In this document: piece after piece, positions 40,146-49,136 of the stretch
Layout of the letters: each line of letters opens with the position of its first letter
Numbering within the stretch: position 1 is the first letter of the stretch
Assembly (NCBI RefSeq): GCF_029267015.1
Contig: NZ_JARIEA010000071.1
Location: 1 to 64,000 of the forward strand
Direction: 5' to 3'
Length of the DNA stretch: 64,000 nt
DNA from: Sporosarcina ureae
GTDB lineage: Bacteria > Bacillota > Bacilli > Bacillales_A > Planococcaceae
Notes under the pieces: generated by a model
Told to the model about the DNA's origin: nothing
Database searches by the model: none
Seen by the model: the letters and a program-made list of their open reading frames with translations, nothing else
Program-made: the position numbers and the translations under genes

Positions 40146-41738
40146 TTACTTAATAACAGGTGGTCCACCTTTAATTGCGATGTCCTCTGAAACGTGGCTG
40201 AACTTCTTGAAGTTCTCACGGAAAGCATCAGCCAAACGGTTTGCTTCTTTATCGTATTCATTCGGATCTTCCCAAGCATAACGAGGGTGTAGAACATTAC
40301 TTGGCACACCTTCTATTTCTAGAGGCATATTCAATCCAAAAATTTCGTTTTTCTTTGTTTCTACATTATCCAATTTACCAGCGATTGCAGCGCGTACCAT
40401 TGAACGTGTATAGCCTAAGTTCATACGTGAACCTACACCATAGATTCCGCCAGTCCAACCTGTATTCACAAGGAATACTTTTGAGCCGTGCTCATCGATC
40501 TTCTTGCCAAGCATCTCTGCATATGTTGCTGCAGGAAGTGGTAAGAATGGTGAGCCGAAGCAAGTAGAGAATGTTGGTTCAGGAGCAGTAATTCCACGCT
40601 CAGTTCCAGCAAGCTTGGAAGTGAAACCGCTCAAGAAGTGGTACATTGCCTGTTCTTTTGTAAGGATCGAGATCGGAGGTAGTACTCCGGAAGCATCTGC
40701 AGTTAGGAAGATAATATTCTTAGGATGACCAGCAACAGACGGTGTCACGATGTTATCGATATTTTCGATAGGGTAAGCGGCACGTGTGTTTTCTGTCAAT
40801 GATTTATCATCATAATCTGGAATGCGCGTTACTTCATCCAATACAACGTTTTCTAAAACTGCACCGAAACGAATTGCTCCGAAGATTTCAGGTTCTTTTT
40901 CTGCAGAAAGGTTGATACATTTTGCGTAACATCCACCTTCAATGTTAAATACGCCATTATCAGACCAGCCATGCTCATCGTCACCGATTAGTTTACGGTT
41001 AGCATCTGCTGAAAGAGTAGTTTTACCTGTTCCAGAAAGTCCGAAGAACAAAGCAACATCGCCTTCTTCACCAACGTTTGCTGAACAATGCATAGAAAGA
41101 ATGCCCTGTTCTGGTAGCAAGAAGTTCATAACAGAGAAAATAGATTTTTTCATTTCTCCTGCGTACTCTGTTCCACCGATCAAAACAATACGTTTCTCGA
41201 GTGATACGATGATGAAAGTTTCCGAGTTAGTGCCATCCACTTTTGGATCCGCTTTAAATGAAGGGGCAGCCAAAATTGTGAATTGCGATTCGTGTGCTTG
41301 TAATTCTTCTTCTGTTGGACGGATGAATAGCTGGTGAACGAATAGGTTCTGCCAAGCTAATTCATTGATTACTTGGATAGACAATTGGGAGTCTTTATCC
41401 GCGCCTGCAAATCCTTTAAAGACGAAGAGCTCGTCTTTTTCCTTCAAATGATCAATGACTTTCGTGTATAATGAATCAAAGATCTCTTCTGAAATTGGAC
41501 TGTTCGTGCTACCCCAATCTACTTTATCCTTAGACACTGCATCTTCAACGATGAATTTGTCCTTAGGTGAACGTCCTGTGTATTTGCCTGTGCGTGCAGT
41601 AATTGCGCCGTCTGCTGAAAGCTTTGCCTCGCCTCTTGCTGCTGCTTTTTCCGTTAATTCTGCTACAGACGCTTGGATCGTCACGTTGCTTCCACTAAGA
41701 AGGCTTTTTAAACTATCATCAATTTTTGCAGATATCAT
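40146..41738 (-). CDS. pckA: Phosphoenolpyruvate carboxykinase (ATP)
   Basis: 530 aa; [28 protein letters not shown]. Confidence 0.96.
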   Translation of the reverse strand: MISAKIDDSLKSLLSGSNVTIQASVAELTEKAAARGEAKLSADGAITARTGKYTGRSPKDKFIVEDAVSKDKVDWGSTNSPISEEIFDSLYTKVIDHLKEKDELFVFKGFAGADKDSQLSIQVINELAWQNLFVHQLFIRPTEEELQAHESQFTILAAPSFKADPKVDGTNSETFIIVSLEKRIVLIGGTEYAGEMKKSIFSVMNFLLPEQGILSMHCSANVGEEGDVALFFGLSGTGKTTLSADANRKLIGDDEHGWSDNGVFNIEGGCYAKCINLSAEKEPEIFGAIRFGAVLENVVLDEVTRIPDYDDKSLTENTRAAYPIENIDNIVTPSVAGHPKNIIFLTADASGVLPPISILTKEQAMYHFLSGFTSKLAGTERGITAPEPTFSTCFGSPFLPLPAATYAEMLGKKIDEHGSKVFLVNTGWTGGIYGVGSRMNLGYTRSMVRAAIAGKLDNVETKKNEIFGLNMPLEIEGVPSNVLHPRYAWEDPNEYDKEANRLADAFRENFKKFSHVSEDIAIKGGPPVIK

Positions 41739-41868
41739 ATTTACATACCGTCCTTTGCGTAGTCGATTTATTTATCTTGATAAGAATATCCTAATTCGTA
41801 AATAGTATAACACATTAAGAATATTAATCTATACTAATGGAAAACTCAAGTGATTTAGAATAAAAAAA

Positions 41869-41897
41869 TTGACAAAATCAAAACTTTTTAATAAGAT
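41869..41897 (+). promoter_or_regulatory. Sigma-A promoter of SAM riboswitch/metK
   Basis: TTGACA-N17-TAAGAT. Confidence 0.75.
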
Positions 41898-41912
41898 GTG
41901 ACATGAACGGAT

Positions 41913-42034
41913 ACTCTTATCCCGAGTTGGTGGAGGGTACAGGCCCTGTGAAACCCGGCAACCTGCAATAGACAGTAGTCTAGCGCGAAGGTGCCAAACC
42001 TGAAGCAAGGTTTAATTCCTTGGACGATAAGAGT
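41913..42034 (+). ncRNA. SAM-I (S-box) riboswitch aptamer
   Basis: ACTCTTATC...GATAAGAGT P1; core CCGAGTTGGTGGAGGGTACAGGCCCTGTGAAACCCGGCAACC, GAAGGTGCCAAACCTG. Confidence 0.96.
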
Positions 42035-42099
42035 GAAAGGTGCTGCGCGTGAAATTTTGCCTTTTACTCATGGATTGAATGTGAGTGAAGGGCTTTTTA
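42031..42099 (+). promoter_or_regulatory. S-box expression platform (antiterminator / terminator)
   Basis: GAGTGAAAGG(42031-42040)/CCTTTTACTC antiterminator versus CCTTTTACTCAT/ATGTGAGTGAAGG + CTTTTTAT terminator. Confidence 0.8.
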
Positions 42100-42209
42100 T
42101 ATTGTCTAGCCCTGAATCCTTATGGTATATGCTTGACGTCTAGGCGTGGAACTTTACCAGGGACTTATGAGAGTACCGTATCATGATGCTTAATATAGGG
42201 GGAAACAAA

Positions 42210-43421
42210 ATGACAAACCGTCGACTGTTTACATCAGAATCAGTTACAGAAGGCCATCCAGACAAGATGTGCGACCAGATTTCAGACGCAATTTTAGATG
42301 CGATTCTAACGGAAGATCCAAATGCGCGTGTGGCATGTGAAACGAGTATCACGACTGGACTCGTATTAGTAATGGGAGAAATCACTACGACAACGTATGT
42401 GGATATTCCAAAAGTTGTTCGCGATACAGTTAAAGAAATAGGCTACGTCCGTGCGAAATACGGATTTGATTATGAAACGTCCGCTGTCCTTACTTCGATT
42501 GATGAGCAATCACCTGAAATTGCTGCAAGTGTCAACGTGGCACTCGAAGCACGTGAAGGTTCTATGTCAGATGAAGAATTAGATGCAATCGGTGCAGGAG
42601 ACCAAGGTCTAATGTTTGGATATGCATGTAATGAAACGCCGGAATTAATGCCTTTACCTATCAGTTTATCCCATAGATTGGCACAACGCCTCGCACAAGC
42701 ACGTAAAGAAGAACTAATCTCTTATTTACGTCCTGATGGAAAAACGCAAGTAACAGTAGAATACGATCAAGATAACAATCCTGTGCGAATCGACACAATC
42801 GTTATTTCTACACAACATCATCCTGAAGCAACACTTGAGCAAATTGAGAAGGATATAAAGAAAGTTGTCATTGATGCAGTCGTTCCAAAAAACTTGTTGG
42901 ACGAACAGACAAAATACTTTATTAACCCTACTGGCAGCTTTGTTGTTGGTGGACCTCAAGGAGATTCCGGTCTAACTGGACGTAAAATCATCGTTGATAC
43001 GTACGGTGGTTATGCACGACATGGTGGGGGAGCGTTCTCCGGTAAAGATGCTACAAAAGTGGATCGTTCCGCTTCTTATGCAGCTCGCTATGTTGCAAAG
43101 AACATCGTGGCAGCAGGATTAGCCGAGCACTGTGAAGTACAGCTGGCGTATGCTATTGGAGTAGCAAGCCCAGTTTCTATCTCGATCAACACATTCGATA
43201 CGGGTAAACTATCCGAAACGCAATTAGTGGAGTTTGTACGTGAATTATTTGACCTTCGTCCAGCAGGAATTATCAAAATGCTTGACCTACGTCGTCCAAT
43301 CTACAAACAAACAGCAGCATACGGTCACTTTGGCCGCACTGATATCGAATTGCCATGGGAGCAGACAGATAAAGTAGAAGCATTGAAAGAACTTGCTAGT
43401 AAAGTAAGCGTGAAACAATAA
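42210..43421 (+). CDS. metK: S-adenosylmethionine synthetase
   Basis: [33 protein letters not shown] at 42210 after GGGGGAAAC. Confidence 0.97.
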   Translation: MTNRRLFTSESVTEGHPDKMCDQISDAILDAILTEDPNARVACETSITTGLVLVMGEITTTTYVDIPKVVRDTVKEIGYVRAKYGFDYETSAVLTSIDEQSPEIAASVNVALEAREGSMSDEELDAIGAGDQGLMFGYACNETPELMPLPISLSHRLAQRLAQARKEELISYLRPDGKTQVTVEYDQDNNPVRIDTIVISTQHHPEATLEQIEKDIKKVVIDAVVPKNLLDEQTKYFINPTGSFVVGGPQGDSGLTGRKIIVDTYGGYARHGGGAFSGKDATKVDRSASYAARYVAKNIVAAGLAEHCEVQLAYAIGVASPVSISINTFDTGKLSETQLVEFVRELFDLRPAGIIKMLDLRRPIYKQTAAYGHFGRTDIELPWEQTDKVEALKELASKVSVKQ

Positions 43422-43425
43422 AGTC

Positions 43426-43468
43426 ATGAAGTGCAGAAAGGGGGGGATTACCTCTTTCTGCACTTTTT
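43426..43468. terminator. Terminator
   Basis: AAGTGCAGAAAGgggggattacCTCTTTCTGCACTTTTTA. Confidence 0.75.
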
Positions 43469-44240
43469 ATTTGGTTGCAGGCGAAAAATGATAAGTAATT
43501 ACTTCATAGTCTGCCTCTGCATAAGCTACTTGCAATCCTTTATCTTTAATATCTTGTTTTAACACGTTCTTTTGCTTCACTTCCACATCAAACGAACAGC
43601 AAAATGGATAATCCTCTACCTTAATAGTGTGTTGATCTGCAAAGTATATCCCAATTCGTCCTATCGGTAGCGAATGGAAAATACCTGGGGAAGGAATGCC
43701 GTTACGAAAAAATGCATGTTCATTCGCTTTATCCACCCCAGAATCATTCACACAACAATATAAAGAAAAATTATCCCCAAGCTGAAGCAAAGCGAAATGT
43801 TTTTCAAATAATTCTTTAGTATAACCCTCGACTTCTCTAGATAATCGTTCCCGACGATTTTGTTCGCCCTCGATAAAAAGGTGTGCTGCTTTCTCATTGC
43901 TGTTCTGCATAAACTGTTCATAATGAAAACTGCAAAGCATAGCTGCGTAGTGATCTATCTTTTCTACCTCATCAATACCTTGTCGATAAAGTACTGTTTT
44001 TGGGAGAAGAGGGAAATCGGTGAATTGAAAAGGTGCAGACGTCGCATCATTCCAAAAAGGTTGTTCGTCAAAAGGAGCCCAACCAATGTCGTGGTTCTTA
44101 ATGGCGATTAGTACAGAATGGCGCCACTGATCTGAAGGGAACATATCCTTTTTCCAGTGTTTCATTAACTCTTCGGCTAGGTGTCCGTGGTGATGTTGTT
44201 GTACGAAGTTAAATGACTTCTCGTGTTCACGTACAATCAT
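43467..44240 (-). CDS. DUF3891 family protein
   Basis: 257 aa; QQHHHGHLAEELMKHW, AIKNHDIGWAPFD. Confidence 0.7.
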   Translation of the reverse strand: MIVREHEKSFNFVQQHHHGHLAEELMKHWKKDMFPSDQWRHSVLIAIKNHDIGWAPFDEQPFWNDATSAPFQFTDFPLLPKTVLYRQGIDEVEKIDHYAAMLCSFHYEQFMQNSNEKAAHLFIEGEQNRRERLSREVEGYTKELFEKHFALLQLGDNFSLYCCVNDSGVDKANEHAFFRNGIPSPGIFHSLPIGRIGIYFADQHTIKVEDYPFCCSFDVEVKQKNVLKQDIKDKGLQVAYAEADYEVITYHFSPATK

Positions 44241-44246
44241 AGTACT

Positions 44247-44870
44247 TCATCCTTTCTTGTCAGGTGGAACGCCGTCATTTTGTATAATTTCTTCTTTGAT
44301 CTCTTCTTCTATTCGCTCCATTTTCTCCACTTCTTCTTGATACATTTCATCTGCTTCAGTTGTCCCTGGAATGATAGGTTCTTCATTGAAGTCGACACGT
44401 TTGCCGTATCGCAGAAGTTCATAAATAATCATACCGTTATTTGGTTTACCATTTACCGTTTTCATTGGAATGGAGTCATATAGCACAAAATAGAATGCGT
44501 AGAAAATAAATCGATTCCAGAATGTCTTGGAGTCTTCAAAGAATCCATTTGCGATCAAAGCATTCATCGTGAGAGCTACTACTACGTTAATTAAGATAGG
44601 ACCGGCATAAATACATATATAAGCAAAATTACTCTTTCTTTTAACTGAATCGAAGGAGAACCAGCTGTTGACATGATAATATTTACGTATATCTAAAACG
44701 CCTAATTTAAAAAGTCTGGGTCCAGATCCAATCGTAAGTCTGGCATTTTTCACGCCGAAGAGCCCACTGATTAGGAAATAACCAGATTCTCTTAGAAACG
44801 TAACAACAGGTAAAATGATGAAACTAGAAATAACTAAGCCAATGAGATCTGATAAACCGAACATAATCAC
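44247..44870 (-). CDS. Membrane protein resembling M50 peptidase with substituted active site
   Basis: 207 aa; FLRESGYFLISGLFGVKNARLTIGSGPRLFKLG aligns by eye with HExGHxL...GxGPxLF. Confidence 0.6.
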   Translation of the reverse strand: MIMFGLSDLIGLVISSFIILPVVTFLRESGYFLISGLFGVKNARLTIGSGPRLFKLGVLDIRKYYHVNSWFSFDSVKRKSNFAYICIYAGPILINVVVALTMNALIANGFFEDSKTFWNRFIFYAFYFVLYDSIPMKTVNGKPNNGMIIYELLRYGKRVDFNEEPIIPGTTEADEMYQEEVEKMERIEEEIKEEIIQNDGVPPDKKG

Positions 44871-44995
44871 GTCGACTCCTTCTATAAAATCTATTTCATA
44901 TAATAACTCTAAGACTGTAATAGTAAAATACCCACTTCCTACAAAACAAATCGTCTAATTATTACCAGTCAAACACACATTGCATTAGACGCTAT

Positions 44996-45021
44996 GTTTA
45001 GTTGAATTGTAGGTGGGGAAA
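44996..45021 (+). promoter_or_regulatory. Candidate sigma-B promoter
   Basis: GTTTAG-N14-GGGAAA upstream of ykuS-like gene. Confidence 0.65.
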
Positions 45022-45067
45022 TACAAAGTATTAACGAACACAATTATGAACAGAGGAGGAATAGAAC

Positions 45068-45301
45068 ATGGCGAAAATCGCAGTAGAAGTACCATTTGAT
45101 GACGTGAAACAAGCACTAGAGGAAAAGGGTCACGAAGTAAAGATGTTTGAAAGTGATGAGAATTTAAGTGGATACGATATGGGAGTTGTACGCGCGTTGA
45201 GTGATGTCAACATCGACCAATTCGACTTCCCAGTAGTTAGCATTGAGGGGAACTCTGTACAAGACATCATAGAAGATGTGGAAAAGAGATTACATCGCTA
45301 A
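45068..45301 (+). CDS. YkuS family (UPF0180) protein
   Basis: 77 aa; MAKIAVEVPFDDVKQALEEKGHEV. Confidence 0.8.
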   Translation: MAKIAVEVPFDDVKQALEEKGHEVKMFESDENLSGYDMGVVRALSDVNIDQFDFPVVSIEGNSVQDIIEDVEKRLHR

Positions 45302-45445
45302 TAATTGGATAATGATATCTTAGACTGAAGATGAGCCCAATAGGGTTTGTTCTTCAGTTTTTTAAAAGAAAATGATATGTGATGAATATAGGGATTAAGC
45401 AGATTATTCTATTAAAAATGATTCCGCGTCATTTGGATTTGGATG

Positions 45446-45474
45446 TTGACAAGATGCCAGTAAGACAGTAAACT
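45446..45474 (+). promoter_or_regulatory. Sigma-A promoter of tetR-MFS operon
   Basis: TTGACA-N17-TAAACT. Confidence 0.65.
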
Positions 45475-45482
45475 GTTCAACA

Positions 45483-45498
45483 TTGACTCGTGAGTCAA
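45483..45498 (+). promoter_or_regulatory. Candidate TetR-family operator
   Basis: Perfect palindrome TTGACTC-GT-GAGTCAA just downstream of -10 and 31 nt before ATG. Confidence 0.65.
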
Positions 45499-45529
45499 TC
45501 AATAAATAGAAGTGAGTTGAAAATCCTTT

Positions 45530-46150
45530 ATGTCACCCCGAAAGAATGAAAAGATTCAAGAGATTCGCGATACTCGGCAACATGATTTAAAAGAAGCCGC
45601 TATCGTATTATTTGGTACGAAAGGATATGCAGCAACAAAGATTAGTGACATCACAAACAAAGCTGAACAAAGTCATGGCTTGTTTTATCACTATTTCAAA
45701 GCAAAAGAAGACCTATACGTCACAGTAATTCTTGAGTTACTTACTTTACTCATTGATACAGTGGATCAAGCAGAGGAAAAACATGACAGTCCTTTAAAGC
45801 AATTGGAATGGCTTACTGAAGCAACTCACTCCGGCTCATTGCGTGATGGAGTGCACCGCCATATCCTGATTATGCAAGCTTTGTATTCTGATTATTTAAC
45901 ACAAGAAGTAAAAGAAGAAATTGTGGAAAAATATCGATTTATGGTCGAAAGAATTGAACGTATTATTATAAGAGGACAAATCGCCGGAGAGTTTATTGAA
46001 GGGGATGCAGAAGAATTAGCAGTGTATCATTTATCATTAGTGCATGGCTTATTATTAACAAATGCTCGCAAGATTTCACCAATTAAAGTATCAGCTGAAA
46101 AAGTATTACGCCAACTAAAACGTCATCCAGAACAGGGGGATGACCAATGA
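45530..46150 (+). CDS. TetR/AcrR family transcriptional regulator
   Basis: 206 aa; AAIVLFGTKGYAATKISDITNKAEQSHGLFYHYFKAKEDLY. Confidence 0.93.
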   Translation: MSPRKNEKIQEIRDTRQHDLKEAAIVLFGTKGYAATKISDITNKAEQSHGLFYHYFKAKEDLYVTVILELLTLLIDTVDQAEEKHDSPLKQLEWLTEATHSGSLRDGVHRHILIMQALYSDYLTQEVKEEIVEKYRFMVERIERIIIRGQIAGEFIEGDAEELAVYHLSLVHGLLLTNARKISPIKVSAEKVLRQLKRHPEQGDDQ

Positions 46151-47310
46151 ACCGCATGTTGAAACCAACGATCATATCCATCTCGATGGCCACGGTTATG
46201 GCAGGAGCCGCTATATCTCCAGCCCTTGGATTGATTGCCGCAAACTTCCCAGAGGCCAGTCCCGTATTTATCAAGTTGATATTAACGGCACCTTCATTAT
46301 TGATCATTCCATTTACATTCATATCTAGTTGGTTAACGTCAAGGATACCGAAACGTACAGTTGCTTTAATCGGCTTATTCATATATGTCTTGGCGGGGGT
46401 AGGCGCACAGTTTACCAATACGATTGAAATGTTACTAGCCTTTCGATTCGTGCTAGGAGCTGGTGTCGGCTTAGTCATGCCGCTTGGGATTACGTTAATT
46501 AGTGATCATTTTAGAGGCCGTGAACAAGTGAAGATGATGGGGTATAATTCTGCATTCAGTAACTTCGGTGGAATCATCACTATGATGCTAGCAGGTTACT
46601 TAGCAGCTATCAGTTGGAGAGCTCCGTTTAATGTGTATTTAATGGGGGTCGTGATTTTCATTCTGGTCTTTATATTCTTACCGAAAGACACACCGGTTAA
46701 ACAAGATAAGAGTGTAGAGAAACGGAAAATGCCGCTGACTGTTTTTGGCTATGCAGCTGCTTCCGCAGGTATTATGCTAGTTTACTATTCGGTTGCCACG
46801 AACATGGCACTCTACTTGGAGCAAAGCAATATAGGTGGCTCAGCATTGGCTGGAACAGTGATTTCTTTTACAACTGTAGGGGGTATGATTACTAGCCTGA
46901 CATTGATTCAGCTACAAGATATCTTGAAATCCTATATCATGCCGATCAGTATATTCTTAATGGGGGTTGCATTCACTGGTTTGGCTTTAAGTCATTCTGT
47001 CCCACTAATTTTAGCTTGTACATGCGTAATTGGTTTTGGGCAAGGAATTTTGTTCCCGATGATTAACGTTAAAGCATTAAGTTTGGTCAATCCACTTCAT
47101 AGTGACCGTGTGATTGCCATAGTATCCAGTTCTATTTTTATAGGTCAGTTTAGTTCGCCTTTAATATTGGACGGGATTGCTAAATTAGCTGGCTTTCCGA
47201 CAATTCGTTTCCAGTATTCCGTGATAGGAATTGCGCTAGGGATTTCGGTTTTACTCATCATTCTGTATAAGATTTTAAGAAAATCTAAAGTTTCGGCGAT
47301 AGAAGCGTAA
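46147..47310 (+). CDS. MFS transporter
   Basis: 387 aa, 12 TM; ATGA overlap with tetR; SRIPKRTVALIG. Confidence 0.9.
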   Translation: MNRMLKPTIISISMATVMAGAAISPALGLIAANFPEASPVFIKLILTAPSLLIIPFTFISSWLTSRIPKRTVALIGLFIYVLAGVGAQFTNTIEMLLAFRFVLGAGVGLVMPLGITLISDHFRGREQVKMMGYNSAFSNFGGIITMMLAGYLAAISWRAPFNVYLMGVVIFILVFIFLPKDTPVKQDKSVEKRKMPLTVFGYAAASAGIMLVYYSVATNMALYLEQSNIGGSALAGTVISFTTVGGMITSLTLIQLQDILKSYIMPISIFLMGVAFTGLALSHSVPLILACTCVIGFGQGILFPMINVKALSLVNPLHSDRVIAIVSSSIFIGQFSSPLILDGIAKLAGFPTIRFQYSVIGIALGISVLLIILYKILRKSKVSAIEA

Positions 47311-47354
47311 AGAAAAATGAGACGTGTCCAATGGGACGCGTCTCATTTTTCTTT
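47311..47354. terminator. Terminator
   Basis: AAATGAGACGTGTCCaatGGGACGCGTCTCATTTTTCTTT. Confidence 0.85.
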
Positions 47355-47517
47355 ACATTTGAATGTCAGTTTGTCCGAAAGCTTCATATTCTTGCTTTAA
47401 TAATTGAAGCGGTAATTCGTACAGTTGTTTCCCATCAATTTTAAATACCCCATTTGAAACGAGCTCTTCAATCATTTTGTCTCGTTTTGATTCACTTACC
47501 TTTTTGTTTGTTTTCAT
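47353..47517 (-). CDS. FbpA-like small protein (absent from ORF track)
   Basis: MKTNKKVSESKRDKMIEELVSNGVFKIDGKQLYELPLQLLKQEYEAFGQTDIQM*; GGAGGAAAT SD; resembles Fur-regulated FbpA family. Confidence 0.65.
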   Translation of the reverse strand: MKTNKKVSESKRDKMIEELVSNGVFKIDGKQLYELPLQLLKQEYEAFGQTDIQM

Positions 47518-48009
47518 CGTACATTTCCTCCTTGATTCCCCCTCTAAATATAGCCGATATTTCTTTGAATTAAACCGTATAATCCATAGTTGGAACTTTC
47601 GGACTGTCAGAATAATTGATTTGTGTAATTGGGGTAGTGTAATAGGGACTTGTGATTTATAGTAGATTTACAATAGCAAAAGAATTAAGGAAGAATGCTT
47701 TGTTATACGACGCTGAATGACAAAATCATTCGGTCGGAAGCGTATTTTGTCTGATTACGAAATGAATCTATGAAACTGATGAAGTAGCATCGATTGCTTC
47801 ATTATTTACTTTGGCAGTCGTGACATTTGTGAACCGTAATAGTAGTAGAGCAAATCGTGGTTCGGTGGCATAGTAATGACAGTGAGGAGAAGAATTACGT
47901 CTTGAACGGCTGTTTTTGTGTTAAATGTTGCTTAGGGGTACCATTATGAGGGAAGAATAGATATAATCTAGTTCGTGCATTAAATTGTTATTTACCATAG
48001 GAGGTTGCT

Positions 48010-48867
48010 ATGTTTTTCATTGAAGCAAAACGGGTGGCGGTAGTAATTATAGGATCGCTACTTATGGCTCTGTCATTAAATTTCTTTCTAATCAATGCAA
48101 ATGTTTATGCTAGTGGGTTTGCGGGTGCAGCCCAGTTAGTATCAAGTGTTCTAAAGGACCACTTGGATATGACCGTCAGTACAGGTGTTTTATTGTTACT
48201 TTTCAACATACCTGTCTTTATTCTCGGTTGGTTTAAAGTAGGGAAAGGTTTCACGATTTACAGTATATTATCCGTTGCGTTTGCAACACTATTTCTTGAA
48301 TTGTTGCCACTTCGATCTATATCAGATGACATTATGCTGAATGCGGTTTTTGGTGGAGTACTAGCAGGTGTCGGTGTAGGGATATCCTTAAAGTTAGGTG
48401 CATCTACTGGAGGAATGGACATCGTGGCGATGATTCTATCCCGTATGCAGGATAAACCAATTGGTGTCTACTTTTTATTGCTAAACGGTATTCTTATCGT
48501 ATTCGCAGGTATTTTATATGAACCGGAAAACGCACTTTACACAATGGTTGCCCTATACGTTACGACGTCAGTGATTGATATGATTCATACGCGACATGAG
48601 AAAGTAACCGCAATGATCATCACGCGGAAAGCTGACGAACTCCAACAAGCAATCCATCGTCAAATGGTACGAGGAATCACCATACTACCCGCTAAAGGTG
48701 CTTACTCAAAAGAAGATAAGAATATGCTGTATGTTGTCATTACAAGATATGAACTATATGATTTGGAACGGATTATCAATGAGACAGATCCTCAGGCCTT
48801 CACGAATATCGTACAAACAGTAGGGATCTTCGGGTTCTTTAGAAAAGAAAATGAGAAGCTGGCTTAG
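48010..48867 (+). CDS. YitT family (DUF2179) membrane protein
   Basis: 285 aa; GASTGGMDIVAMILSR, C-terminal DUF2179 cytosolic domain. Confidence 0.9.
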   Translation: MFFIEAKRVAVVIIGSLLMALSLNFFLINANVYASGFAGAAQLVSSVLKDHLDMTVSTGVLLLLFNIPVFILGWFKVGKGFTIYSILSVAFATLFLELLPLRSISDDIMLNAVFGGVLAGVGVGISLKLGASTGGMDIVAMILSRMQDKPIGVYFLLLNGILIVFAGILYEPENALYTMVALYVTTSVIDMIHTRHEKVTAMIITRKADELQQAIHRQMVRGITILPAKGAYSKEDKNMLYVVITRYELYDLERIINETDPQAFTNIVQTVGIFGFFRKENEKLA

Positions 48868-48908
48868 TTTAAAATATCTAACGTAAATTTTATCTGTAGT
48901 ATTTTATA

Positions 48909-48949
48909 TGAAGACAAACTCCAAAAAATGAGTTTGTCTTCATTTTTAT
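48909..48949 (+). terminator. Terminator
   Basis: TGAAGACAAACTCcaaaaaatGAGTTTGTCTTCATTTTT. Confidence 0.85.
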
Positions 48950-49136
48950 ATACTGAGATTATACTGTAGAAATATTAAGTAAAGAATATTTATATGATTG
49001 AGCCTAAACAGTGTAGATTTATTGAATTCTTGTGGAAACATTGGAAAGCGTACGGATATTGTATATACTTAAGAGTGACTATCATTATGTAAGCTATAAT
49101 TAATTAACATCATAACCGCCACTGTGCGTAGTAAAG

